This document shows, piece by piece, positions 46,701 to 58,700 of a stretch of 64,000 nt of DNA. A program made the translations under genes and the position numbers. Source of the stretch: Alligator mississippiensis (taxonomy: Eukaryota > Chordata > Crocodylia > Alligatoridae); NCBI RefSeq assembly GCF_030867095.1, contig NC_081828.1, positions 208,326,978 through 208,390,977 of the forward strand. Reading direction: 5' to 3'. The notes below the pieces were generated by a model. That model saw nothing but the letters and a program-made list of their open reading frames with translations. It did no database searches and was not told where the DNA came from. Position 1 is the stretch's first letter, and each line of letters starts with the position of its first letter.

Positions 46701-49700
46701 CTTGATAAAACTACTGTCAATCCTAACAGAAGACACAACACCCTAACCTGCCACAGGCAAAGCAGGGGGGAACCACCTGCTTTCAAAGAAGTGTCCTGCT
46801 TCTTTGAAAGGTTGCTAATATATGCTCAAGAGTTCCCTGGTAGAGGCCCATGTGCTGCACTAAAGAGGCATTCCCCCCTTGTCTTCCTGACCCCAGATAT
46901 GGCGATCAGTCTGGCCTTGAGTGGAGGGGCAAGACCATCTCATCAGGAACCTCTGGCTTTGCTTCCAGTGGGAGCATTGGTACACCCCAGTTAAAATCCC
47001 CAGCTTTGGCTGCATCCAACATTCATTGCCCCCTCCCCACCTTTCTGTTACACGTGTCAAGGTGTTTTTAAGCCTCTCTCAGAAGCAACCAGCAAAGCCC
47101 AGATTCATGGGAAGTACCCAGAGTAGAACATGGGCACAGACAGCTATGCCTAGATCATCCCCCAACCAGTGGCTGTCCAACCTCTTCTTGAACACCTCCA
47201 GTGATGGAGAGTCCATAACTTCTCTAGCCAGTCTATTCCTCCGCCTTGCTTTTCTTAACCGTGAGGAAATTTTTCCTGATATCCAGTCTAAGCCTGCTTT
47301 GCTGCAGCTTCAAGCCATTGGTCCACGTCCTGCTCTGTGGTGCGTTCCCCTCTGCTTTATGGCAGCCCTTTGGGTATTTAAAGACTGCTGTCATGTCTTT
47401 CTTAAGCACCTTTTCTGCAAGCTGAATGTGCCTAGCTCCTTCAGCCTCTCCTCATATGATATGCTTTATAAACCCTTTATTTTCTTTGTCATCTGCCTCT
47501 GGATCCTCTCTAACTTTGTCATTTTAAAAATGTGGAGCCCAAAACTGCACACAGTACTGTAGATCAAATGGTGCTCAACCTCCAGCCTGCAGGCCAGGTG
47601 TGGCCCATGGAGCCATGGCATCCAGCCTACAGGGCTCCAAATTTGCTGCAGGGAGTGGTAGCAATTAATATGGTCACCTTTCTCCTCCTGCGAAATTGCC
47701 ACACCTCAAGCAGTGGATTAGGGCTGGGCTCCACCCCTTTCCCCCTACTGCACACCTGGATTGGAGCCAGCCTCCCCCAACACTCCCTCCCACAGCTGGA
47801 TTGGGGCAGAGCCCTGAGCTCTTTCCTCCACACTGCTGGTCCCATCAGGTAGGTAACTGGTTTCCTCATTTCATAAATTGAGAAACTTGGAGTGCTGAAG
47901 TGCCCATGGTCAAGTCCTAGGTTTCCACATAGCCCACTAGTGCTAATTTCATTTTAATTGCCAAAATCATTCAGTTTTGGGTATTGTGACAGGTTTGGGT
48001 CCCAGCCATGACACCCCCCGGTGGCCACACAGTTCCTGGCCCAGCTCCCACTCTAGGAGTCCTCACCTTCTTTACTCGCCCACCAGGCCTTTGATCTTAT
48101 TATTTGGAAAGGAGGGAGGCTGCCTGGGGGACCTAGAGTGAGCTTGCTGCTGTTCCCATGTCGGGCTTCAGCCTTCTCAGCTTCTGCCCGTTTTGCTCTC
48201 ACTGGGCCCTCCAACTCTAGTCCACTGACCAAACTGAGCTGCAGGTTTCCCAGCTTTTTGTCTGGCTTTCCAACACCTTTATTATGCCCTCTCTTGGGCT
48301 GCTGAGCCTTCCTGGGCTCACTGTCCCTCTGTATCTGGGCCCCAGGACCTGTCTTTGACCTGCTTTGGGCCTTCTGGCCCCTAAGTCCCAGTCTTGCCCT
48401 TCTTGGGCTCTGGGCTCCCTGGCCCCAGTCCCCAGGACTATCTGTTTCAAGGCCTGTCTCGCCCCTCTCAGGCACTGTGGGATCCCCCCTTGCGGGCTGT
48501 ATGAGATCCCCCATCTGGGTGTGCTAGGTGTGCTCATGTGGGGCCTCTGGTATGCTCGTGCAAGGCCTGCACCCTGCTACGTGCTCTGGGACCTTCAAGC
48601 CATCCCTCGCAGTCCCCCCTCCCAGGTCTTCTTTAAACATCTAGTCCCCACTAGGCACCGGGCCCTCCTGGTCCCCCCTGGCACCAAACCAAACTGAAAC
48701 CAAATGCATGCCCTTCTAGCTATAACAAAACTACTGCCCAAACCTGGGTCTTAATCAGCTGCTAGCCCTCAGTTTCCTGAGCTGTTGCAGCCTAGCACGC
48801 TCAGTTTTCTTCTCAGTTGCAGGCACCCCCCAGAGAGCTCTTCCCTGCTTGGCCTCCACGGCCAACTGCCTAGCCTGGCTCTGGCCGTGCCTTATTTCTC
48901 CCAGGTCCCTGCCCCCTTCCAGTCGGATGACTCTCCTGGGTTGGTTGTGGGTGCCTGCTAATTAATGTCATTAGCTTGTCTATAGCAGCCCAGTCCCAGC
49001 TGTGCCCTTCCTGTCCTGCAGGGCTCTCTCTGGTCTCTTCTCTCAGTGACGGAGCACCCCAGGCTCTCTGTCACAGGTATGTCATCCTTGAAAAAAATTA
49101 CTTTGAACTATTAAAAAATTTTAAAACCAATCAGCAGGGATCCAGGTCGTATTGGAGAAGCTTTTTCAGCGAACAGAAGAATTGTTCAAGTCTAGCAGTT
49201 GTTTCCACTATCCAGCAGTGCTGGCCCATGGGTCAGATCCAGCCATGTCATCGGTCCATGGGGTTCCCCACAGGTCTAGAAAATTGGTGGCAAGGGAGTG
49301 ATGGCAGTTAACATTGTCCTTGCTCCCTTGCTGCCATATTTCTAAGCCCTGTGCACTAGGATCCGGCCCACGGACTGACCTGGCATTGCTTATCTGACCT
49401 GCGGAGCCAAAAGATTGGGCACCACTGCACTATGCCATTATTTTCCAGTTTGTGTCTTTGGCAGGATAGAGCCCTTTTCCTCCCAGTTCATGGAGGAGGA
49501 AGACTGTATGTAAGAAATAACACCCTCTGACTCTCAATCATCAGTTTTAACATGTTAGTTTCGCTAGTCTGTGGATAAAAATAAGTCCAGACTGTACTTT
49601 ATTCCAAGTAACTTGAACCTGACATACTGTGATTGAATAATAGGGTGGCACAGTGTGTCCATGCCCTGTTAATTACTGTATCATTTTGTTCTAGTTTGTT

Positions 49701-52700
49701 GCCAAGATAGCAGCATCCCTGAGTTTGATGACAGCTCTGATCTTTCATGAATGTCATATCAGTTATAGTCCTAATATAAACTATGAAGTGAAGTTCAGGA
49801 TTGCAAGGGTCTGGGATAGGAAATAACAAAATGATGGTTTCCATATTTGCATCTTACCATTGGGTCATATTTATGAACTCTTTTTTATTAATTATCTCTT
49901 CCAGAATAAGATATAGGGAATATTTTGTTTGCAGCTAACCATACAAATATGAATTTAGAAACTACTACTGCCAGCTACTGGTGGAAAATGTCAAACTGAA
50001 AATGTATCTTTTTTGCACATCAGATAGTTATTTAGGTCACGTTTTTTAAAGACTAAATACACCCTGAAAATAACTGAAATGTTCCCTGATCTGTCATTTT
50101 GAAAATTACATCTTTGTGGAAGATTGTCTTCTATTCTCACTAGGAATTTGTCCCTTGTGGAGAGAGTCTTGGGGATGCAAGTGTTTTTTTGGGGTTTTTT
50201 GATAGACCAGTAAGTACTGATTTGTATTTCTAAGGCAGGGGACATAATTTGCCAAAACATCTCTCGGGGGAGGGCAGAGTCATTAAAGATGAATATCTGG
50301 CATGTAATCCTGTCCTTGTGTGCCAGGATTTCAGCCGTAAATTTTAGAATCCTAGGAATCTGCTCCTGAGTAAAAATCAAGAGTACCTTTTCAGTAATCT
50401 TTTGGTGCTGACATAAACTGGATTCAGACTTCTGATCTAGAAATGAGAGATTGCATAGTCTACAGCCAGCTCCTAATCTCATTGTTTAGCCTGAGGAAGT
50501 TGTCAAGGAAAGTGTCACTCTGTTGAAGTTGCTGTTTAAGAGATGTACAATAGCATAACTGCTGTAACAACTTAAAATGCATACTTAGGACATGCCAATG
50601 GGAATACCATAGTCAAGCTGCTCCTCCAGTTTTAGAGAAGAATAAAGATACCAAGTGTGAAACAAACAAGAAAACCTACTGAAGTACTAAAATGAATGTC
50701 TGAATTAGCCTGTTACATAGGACTCTCTCCAGTCTTTGTTACCTTATTTTTGCCTATTCAAGTGGTGAAATACAGATGCGTGGGTGTGCAGGTGGGTGTT
50801 TTTCTCATTGCAAATGTCCCAAAACGTTATTTTTAGATCACTGTAGAGTTAAAACAGAGCATTGGTCATGGCATTGTTCCCAGTTCCTGCTTGGACTCCG
50901 GTACCATTTGCTGCTTAGTTCCAGAAAGGGAATTAACCTTAAACTCTGTGTATGCCAATGGTGCTCTGTCTATTGGCTGAACCTGCCATATCCCAAGAGA
51001 CATTCTGTCAGTTCATCTGTCTCCAGTGGAGGTTTTTATTGCAAAGGATAGATTGATGACCATGCTTGGTATTTGAGAGATACATTTGCAGAATATATAC
51101 ACATAATATAAAAATGTAAAATAGAATGCCAACAGGAAGGATCTGTTCTGTGTCATTGGAGAGGCAGATGCAGGTTATTCATCTTTGTCCAGAGCAAATC
51201 AAAATGACATTGTCATGTTTTATACATTACCATTTTCCAATGAATGTTGGTTTAGTGGTTTTTCCCTTGTCAGCAGATTTTTGGTTTTAAAAATGAATTT
51301 TTCAGTAATTTTGTTGTATTGAGCTCAGTTCTCCACCCTTTACTTCCACTGAAATCCTACCGAATAGTAATTGGATCTTATTCGGCATCAGTTGTCAAAA
51401 GAATATACCATTTAGATTGTGTTTATATTTTGGACCAGACATCTTGCTTGAAGCTTTCTTTAAATTGATATTTCTAATTATTACTAGAAAGGTTTGTTTC
51501 TGGTTTCATTTCTTTACAGGTGTTGAATTAATGGAATTCATAGATTTTCCTAACACGAGACAAAAGTTCTACTATGAGATGTGTATGACAACTATATACG
51601 CTATCTTCAAGAAAAAAAGGCTACAATAAAGAAGGAAACAGTTTGCTACTGTTACTATTTGTGTAACACCCACATGTTCCCAGTGTTGCACAAATAGGGA
51701 ACAGACTGTTTCTATCCCACAGGGCTGTCCAACTGGTGGTCCGTGGGCCCCAGTGGCCACCTGTCCCACTGCCATATGGTGGGGAGGAGTGGGAAATCCA
51801 CACACTGCTTCCACAGACCACAATACTGGGGGGGGGGGGCTCAGGTCCCACATGCTAGCACTGTGTGCAGCCCACAGCTATGCTGAAGTTGGACAGCCCT
51901 GATCTAAGGGACCAATCCTCAGCTGATGTAGATGGGCATTATGATTTATGGGCAATTGCAGAAAGGAAGGCAGAGGTTACATGACTGGTCATGTGGTTGC
52001 TTTCCTTTAGCAGTATCCATATCTATAAGACTTTCCAATTTCATAATATACTATTAAAATACAGACTCCTGTGAGTTACAGGAGGAGTGGGAACAACCAT
52101 CACACTTGGGTTGCTTAACACTGAATGAGGCTGGGATCCTGTGGAAAAGCAGTCTCTGATTGCATAAAGAATTTAAGATAATGCATAGGGTGTTAAATTT
52201 AAATTTTAGCTGAACAGCATTAAATTGGTATGTTCAATTTTGATTTTTTGAATGTGCCACCCAAAAACATTCTTTTCATGTGATTCGTCATGTGGAATAT
52301 TGCGTATGTTGCCAGTCATTCCCCTCCTCCGGAAACAATAAATGCAGAATATACTTGAGACTAAAAAGCACCTGCCTTCAAACGTCTCGCGCTCTGGGAT
52401 GCTGTCTGGGATCCCTCTCTGAAACACAGGAGGTACTGCCATAGTAACAGAATTGATGTTCTGTAATGAAGCCAATAGCAACAAGAATGCAAATGGGTAA
52501 TAAGATCAGATGGAGGACAATACACGCTGTTCAGAAACATCAAGATCAAGGAATCGTAATAAAGCAGTACAGAATCGAGCCTTGGAGCCATATTGATAGG
52601 AATTATGTCATCTGAAGACATGTAAAAGACTCATCATTATTGTTCCTGAAGTTATAGCCAAGCAAACTAAGTGCCTTTACTGAGGCAGTGGACTAAAGCG

Positions 52701-55700
52701 GCCACAGGCTTTATCTAGAGGAAAAAGGATGATGTATGTAAAGATTCAGGGTAAGAAGGCTTTGCAGACCAGAAAATTTAACTGTACTTGGTTTAGTCAT
52801 TGCTGGACAGGGAAGGAAGTGTAGCCTTGAGTAGTTAAGAGTTAAATATCCTTAGGTCTAAGAAATACGGGATTACAGGCTTCCCTCCTAGCCTCTAGTT
52901 ATTATGCAGAAAGAACTCCAAAATGTGCATTGGGAGGAGAGGGTATTATGGTACAGAGGGAATTTCTGGAGTTATTGTTTTAATGTACTTGACAATATTG
53001 CCTCTGAAGCAGGGAAAGTGTGCAGGGCTGTTTAATGTGTGCTGGCAGCGGTGCCCTGACGAAATGTGACTTTTACAGACCGTGTCCTGCTGAAGTCCTT
53101 GGTAATTGCCATCTCGGAGCAGGAGCTCACTGTAACAAGCCCGGTGCCCTTCACCAATGTTGCTTACAGTGGTTTTGCATTTTGCAATCACTAGATGGCA
53201 TAGTGCTACTCTCCAGACATTGCAGTTTCTTTGTAAATCTATTCCTGCAATTTTAAAGAATAGCTTCCTTTTCTTTCATCCACTGGGCACTTTTTGCAGT
53301 TTTAACTGAATTAGATGCAAAAAATTAGAGTGCCGTATATAAAACTGCAAGCAAATATCATTTAAAGAGCGTGTGAGGGATTTTACTTTGGCTTCAATGA
53401 CCTCTTGGCTACTTAGTATACCTTTTTCATTTTCCTTAACCTCCTTGTGCAAGAACAGATTTCTTTCTTTCTCCCATGATTATCAGTTTTAGGGATGATT
53501 TTGCCACAAACTTAATTTTCTTTAACGTAGTGACTAAGTGATACAGTGTATGAAGAAGGGCCACGCTAGTTAGCAGAATGGTAGACAACTTAAAAAACCT
53601 AAGATAAATACAGTTAGCCATCTGCTGCAGCACCATGGTTGAGAATCGCCGATCTAGATCTACCAAATCCCAAGCCAGCGACGCCAGTGACCTAACCTCA
53701 AGACCAGCCTTCATATCTGAGCAGGCATGCTCAATCTTTTTGTGATTTCCTCTAAGAAGCATCACTGCTGATTCCTGTACCCTTTTCAGGTCTTCTGTAA
53801 GCTCTTTATAAGTTTGCACACTTGTAAACCCGCACATTTCTTTCTCTGTTAATATGAACAAATGTCAAAAGTTGCAAGCATTTTAAAAACCAGAATAGTC
53901 ATGGCAACTGTCTTGCCATTATTAGGTGGGTCATAAGACAGATTACCCAAATAAGCATGATAGAAACAGCAGCCCATTGCACTGAAAGCAAGTCTAATAA
54001 TGCAGCTGTGTAGGATAACACAAGCTCAGTTGTACTACTTTATCAGCAAAAGATTAGTTGTAGCACTTGAACAGAATTGGGGACAAGAGCAAAAATGAAT
54101 AGAATGTGGAGCTCCATATTGTGTCACCAAACACTTTTTAATGTTGCTAGCGAATTTGAAGGGCACAGAGAAAGAGAGATGAAGTCTGAAACTTGATTGT
54201 CATCCCCAGTAGTGAGGGAGATGGATTACTTTTAAGGTTAAAAGATGAGGAACATGTTTAGGTTGATGCACACAATCATTTCTGGTCACGAGAGGCTGGA
54301 TAAAAGAAAACGCATCTCAGGAGCTTCTCAAGTAACATTTTATAGGAACAGAGATCTACAGACCTTCAAAGATGATACAGAAACTCCCGTGCTGTTCAGT
54401 TCTTTCATCTGAATGTGATGTGGGACAAAGAGAATCTGAGAGCAAGGCAGTGTTTCCTGATTTGTTTTAGTGAGTCAGAGAGACCCTAAAAGAGCTGTTG
54501 CTGTGTTCCAGCCAGGACAGATTGCTGTTACAAGTGGTGATTATTAAAAGATCATCCTCTGCCTTTGGACAGACTAGCACAAATTAAAGACAATATGTAC
54601 GCATGGATAATCGTAAATGGTTTTACATTTGGTTACAGAAGAAACATATGCTCTCTGCTTTTGTTAGCAACGCAATGAGAGAAATGTGTCAAGTCGAACT
54701 GCCAGGATCAGTGCAGCAATGTGGTTTGCTCAGTTCCACAAGAACATCTACTAGATGGCAATAGGAAAAGCCAAGCACACCTTACTCCTGTTTCAAAAGG
54801 TGCTCCTGCTGTAGAACCATGGTACCCCAGTTGTTTAGCTCTGCACCTGTGTTGAGCAGCTGTATGGAATTGGGCATGATCTTCTTTTGCAACCTTTTTC
54901 ATATTGAGGCAGGTGAGAAGTATATTACTTTGCATGTTCCTGTCTAGACCAAGTTGGTGACGGAGATGGGTATACAAGCTATCTCAAGAACTGCACTTTG
55001 GCCCCAAATCCAAGCCCACCTTTAGGTGGATAAGTGGCTTTTTGGCCATTCATGTAGATTTTTAGATCCTGCTTTCCCTGGCAAGGTACAACTCCATATA
55101 AATCCTGGAAAGGCAGTGACAGAAGAGGAGGAGGACTCTTCCAACTTTTTGCCTAGAAGCCTAGTGGTTAGGGCTCCTGTCCAGAGAGCTAGAGACCCAG
55201 ATTCTAGGCCTCGATCTCAGCCAGAAGGGGTTTGAACCTGTATCTCCCATTTGCCGGCAAAATCAGCAGGAGAACAAGCCAAGGGGAGGCTCAGATGGTA
55301 ACTACTCTAGAAGTGGGGAGGGTGGTGCTTTTGCATTTGAATAGTCATTGGCTAAAATGGCTGTCAGGCCCTTGGCAGATGTTACATTTATCTTACAATT
55401 AATGTATTAATAACAATAAATTGTGACGTTACATGTTCAAGCAATGTATCCCTGATAATGAGCCACAGAAATGGTGATACAACCACAAAGATATTACCTT
55501 GTTTGAACATATGCATGGTATGGCATGCATAGGGTCATAAAGTTTGGCCAGGTTTTCCAGCATCCTATGGAGGGCTGCTCTCTTGTTCCCCCTCCTCTCC
55601 ACTCTTCCTGCATTCATGATTCATGCTGAACTCTGCTGCCCTAGATGCCTCAGCAGGACCTGGCTTACCCTGTAGGCCTGTGCAGATAGGGAAGTATTGG

Positions 55701-58700
55701 ATTCGGATGATTTGGAGGACAGTGATTTGATTTGGAGATTCGAATCACTGTCCCGAATTGATTCGGCTGAATCGGCTTCGGAAGATTTGGCGCTGATTCG
55801 GAGAGATTCGGCCGTAGACTATAATGGGGAAATCACTGAAATACCTATAACTTTGTCACTTTTTGCCAGATTTGGATGAAAACAGCAGGGATGGTAGCCC
55901 CTTCTGAGGGCACGAGGCCTGACAAATTTCAAGGAGATAAGTGGAGGTGTTTCTGGGAAACTGCACCTCAAGGTGCTGACGAGCAAAACTTGTGACGTGT
56001 GACTGGGTGTGTGTTAAGGCGCAGCGGGATGAAACCAGCAGGGATGGTGGCCTGTGAGAGGGGGCCTTCCCCGTGCTCAGGCAGGAAACAGCTCACAAAA
56101 GGGACAGAACTGCTGCAAACAGAGGCTTATGTGCTGTTTTTACGTCCCTCCCCCAGAGCTCTGTGATTGGAAGGGACTCGGGGAAAGATCGCAGTCACTG
56201 GCCAGCTACAGATGTCAGTCTCCCCCCCTCCCCTTCAGTTTCTGTTCCTCTGAAAGAGTGTCTTCCAAATCTGAATCTTTTCCAAATCAATTCGGAGGTT
56301 TTTTTGGGTCTCCTGATTAGATTTGGATTTGGTGATTCGGCCTTCGAATTGGGCCAGATCTTCAAATTGAACCGGCGACTGAAGCTTTGCATGCCCCTAT
56401 AACACCCCTCTGCCCTCCCTTTTCCCAACCAGCCTTCAAGCTTTCATCATTAAGGACCTAGTAGCACCTCTTCCCTATCACAGCCAACACTTAGCAGGGT
56501 GTTTTACTTGCACACAATAGGAATCTCATAGAAGGGACGGAATTTGTTTGGAAGGAAAGGGAACAGGGAATGACAGAGGAAAAGCACATAAAAGCATCTC
56601 ATCGGAAGGGTTGGACAGAGTCTGGCTCACCAGCTGGATCGGGCACGCTTTCAGTGGACTCCATTTTTCAGCTGCCACTGTCAGATCCAGTCCTGCTGCC
56701 CGGACCCCCTGTACCCACCACCGGGGTCAAGACCTGCACGGGCAGGGTGCATGGCTGGGAATGAGTTGGGCAGGTGGGGCTGGGGAGACCCCAGGATCTT
56801 GGGGTGGTGACAGCACAGGGCTGGGGACAGTGCAGAGCCACTATCTGTTGCCTGCACGCCGCTGTGACCAGCACAGGTTCTGCGGGCAGGGGCCTGCAGG
56901 GAGCAGATTGCGGCTCTGCCCTATGCCCACACTGTCACCGCCCCAAGATCCCAGCCCCAAAGCAGCTCTCTGCCCAGCTGCATACCTGCCCGCACGGCTT
57001 CTGGTTGGTCTGGGAATGCTGGGAAATGGAGTTCAGCTGCCAGCCAGATCTACCATTTTGCCCACCCTTGTCATAAGGTGTCTGTGGCTAATGTGGCTGC
57101 TCCTGGCCCCCTTCCCGTAACCATTTGCATAGGTCTTCCCTGCTCTGCTGGAAGGAGGGGTGTTGACAGCTCTTCGGCTTCCCATACTGGCAGAGCAAAT
57201 TTCCAGGGTGCTTTTTTTCCCTGTCTGAACGGTTTGCCCTTTGAATGTGAAGCAGGTCCCATGGCATGACAGTTTCCATCAAGCGCTGCTAGAAATGCTT
57301 GATGGGAAGAATGTCTGCCAGAGACCTTAGACAGACAGGCATTCCCCTTCCCTCCTTCCCCTAACCAAAGTATTTACAGACCGGAGGGGCTGGGTTACAA
57401 CTTTGAATGTGTTTTAGGTAGTGCAGCAGGGCTTTTGGACAACTCTGACCACCTGGCAAGCATCATAGCTCAGCCCCTGGCATGGATCTTTGAGAAGTCT
57501 GGGTGCTCTGGTGAAGTGCCTGATGATTGGAAGAAGGCCAGTGTGGTGCCTATGTTCAAAAAAGGGAGGAAAGTGGATCTGGCAAACTACAGGCCCATCA
57601 GCCTGACCTCTATCCTAGGGAAGGTCTTGGAAAAGATTATCAAAGAGGCCATCCTTAACAGACTAGCTGACGGCAATATCCTGAGGGATACCCAGCATGG
57701 GTTTGTTGCAGGTAGGTCTTGTTTTACCAATCTCATTTCCTTTTACGACCAGGTGACCTATCACCTGGACAAGGGGGAAGAGATTGATGTTGTATATTTT
57801 GACTTTAAAGAAGCCTTCAATCTGGTATCCCATGATCACCTCTTGGCAAAACTGGCTAACTGAGGCCTCAACCTCACCATGATCCTCTGGCTGGGGAATT
57901 GGCTCCGTGGCAGGACCCAGGGAGTGGTGGTTGATGGAAGTCAATCATCGTGGTGCTCTGTGACCAGTGGGGTCCCTCAAGGCTCTGTCCTTGGGCCTAT
58001 ATTTTTTTTAACATCTTCATCAATGATGTAGACATTGGTGTCAGCAGTGGGCTGGCCAAGTTTGCCAACTGCACCAAACTCTGGGGTAAAGCATCCACAC
58101 CTGAGGACAGAAGGGTGATCCAGGCAGATCTTGACAGGCTCAGGAAATGGGTGGATGAGAACCTGATGGTCTTTAACACCGAAAAATGCAAGGTTCTCCA
58201 TCTTGGGAAGAAAAACCCACTGCATGCTTATAGGCTCGCCAGTGCTACGCTGGCTAGCACTACGGATAGAAGGTACTTGGGGGTCATGATTAACCACAAG
58301 ATGAATGTGAGCCATCGATGTGATGCTGTGGCTAGTAAAGTGAGCAAAACGCTGGCTTGCATCCATAGATGCTTCTCAAGCAAATCCCAGGGCATCATTC
58401 TCCCGTTGTACTCGGCCTTGGTGAGGCTGCAGCTGGCGTACTGCATCCAGTTTTGGGCTCCATAATTCAAAAAGGATGTGGAGAAGCTTGAGAGAGTGCA
58501 GAGGAGAGCCACATGCATGATCAGAGGTCAGGAAAACAGACCTTATGATGAGAGGCTGAGAGCCATGGCACTCTTCAGCCTGGAAAAGCGCAGGCTCAGG
58601 GGTGATCTGGTGGCCACCTATAAGTTTATCGGGGTGTTCACTAGGATCTGGGGGAACATCTCTTCACCAGAGCGCCCCAAGCGATGATGAGATCGAACGG

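Noticed and set aside
48053-48514. 153-codon minus-strand frame rich in R, Q, G and P
   Set aside because: It lies wholly within the solo-LTR-like element and has low-complexity composition without retroviral gene motifs.
55157-55255. Possible tRNA gene
   Set aside because: A- and B-box-like words are present but no cloverleaf with paired acceptor stem can be drawn. A SINE head is more likely.
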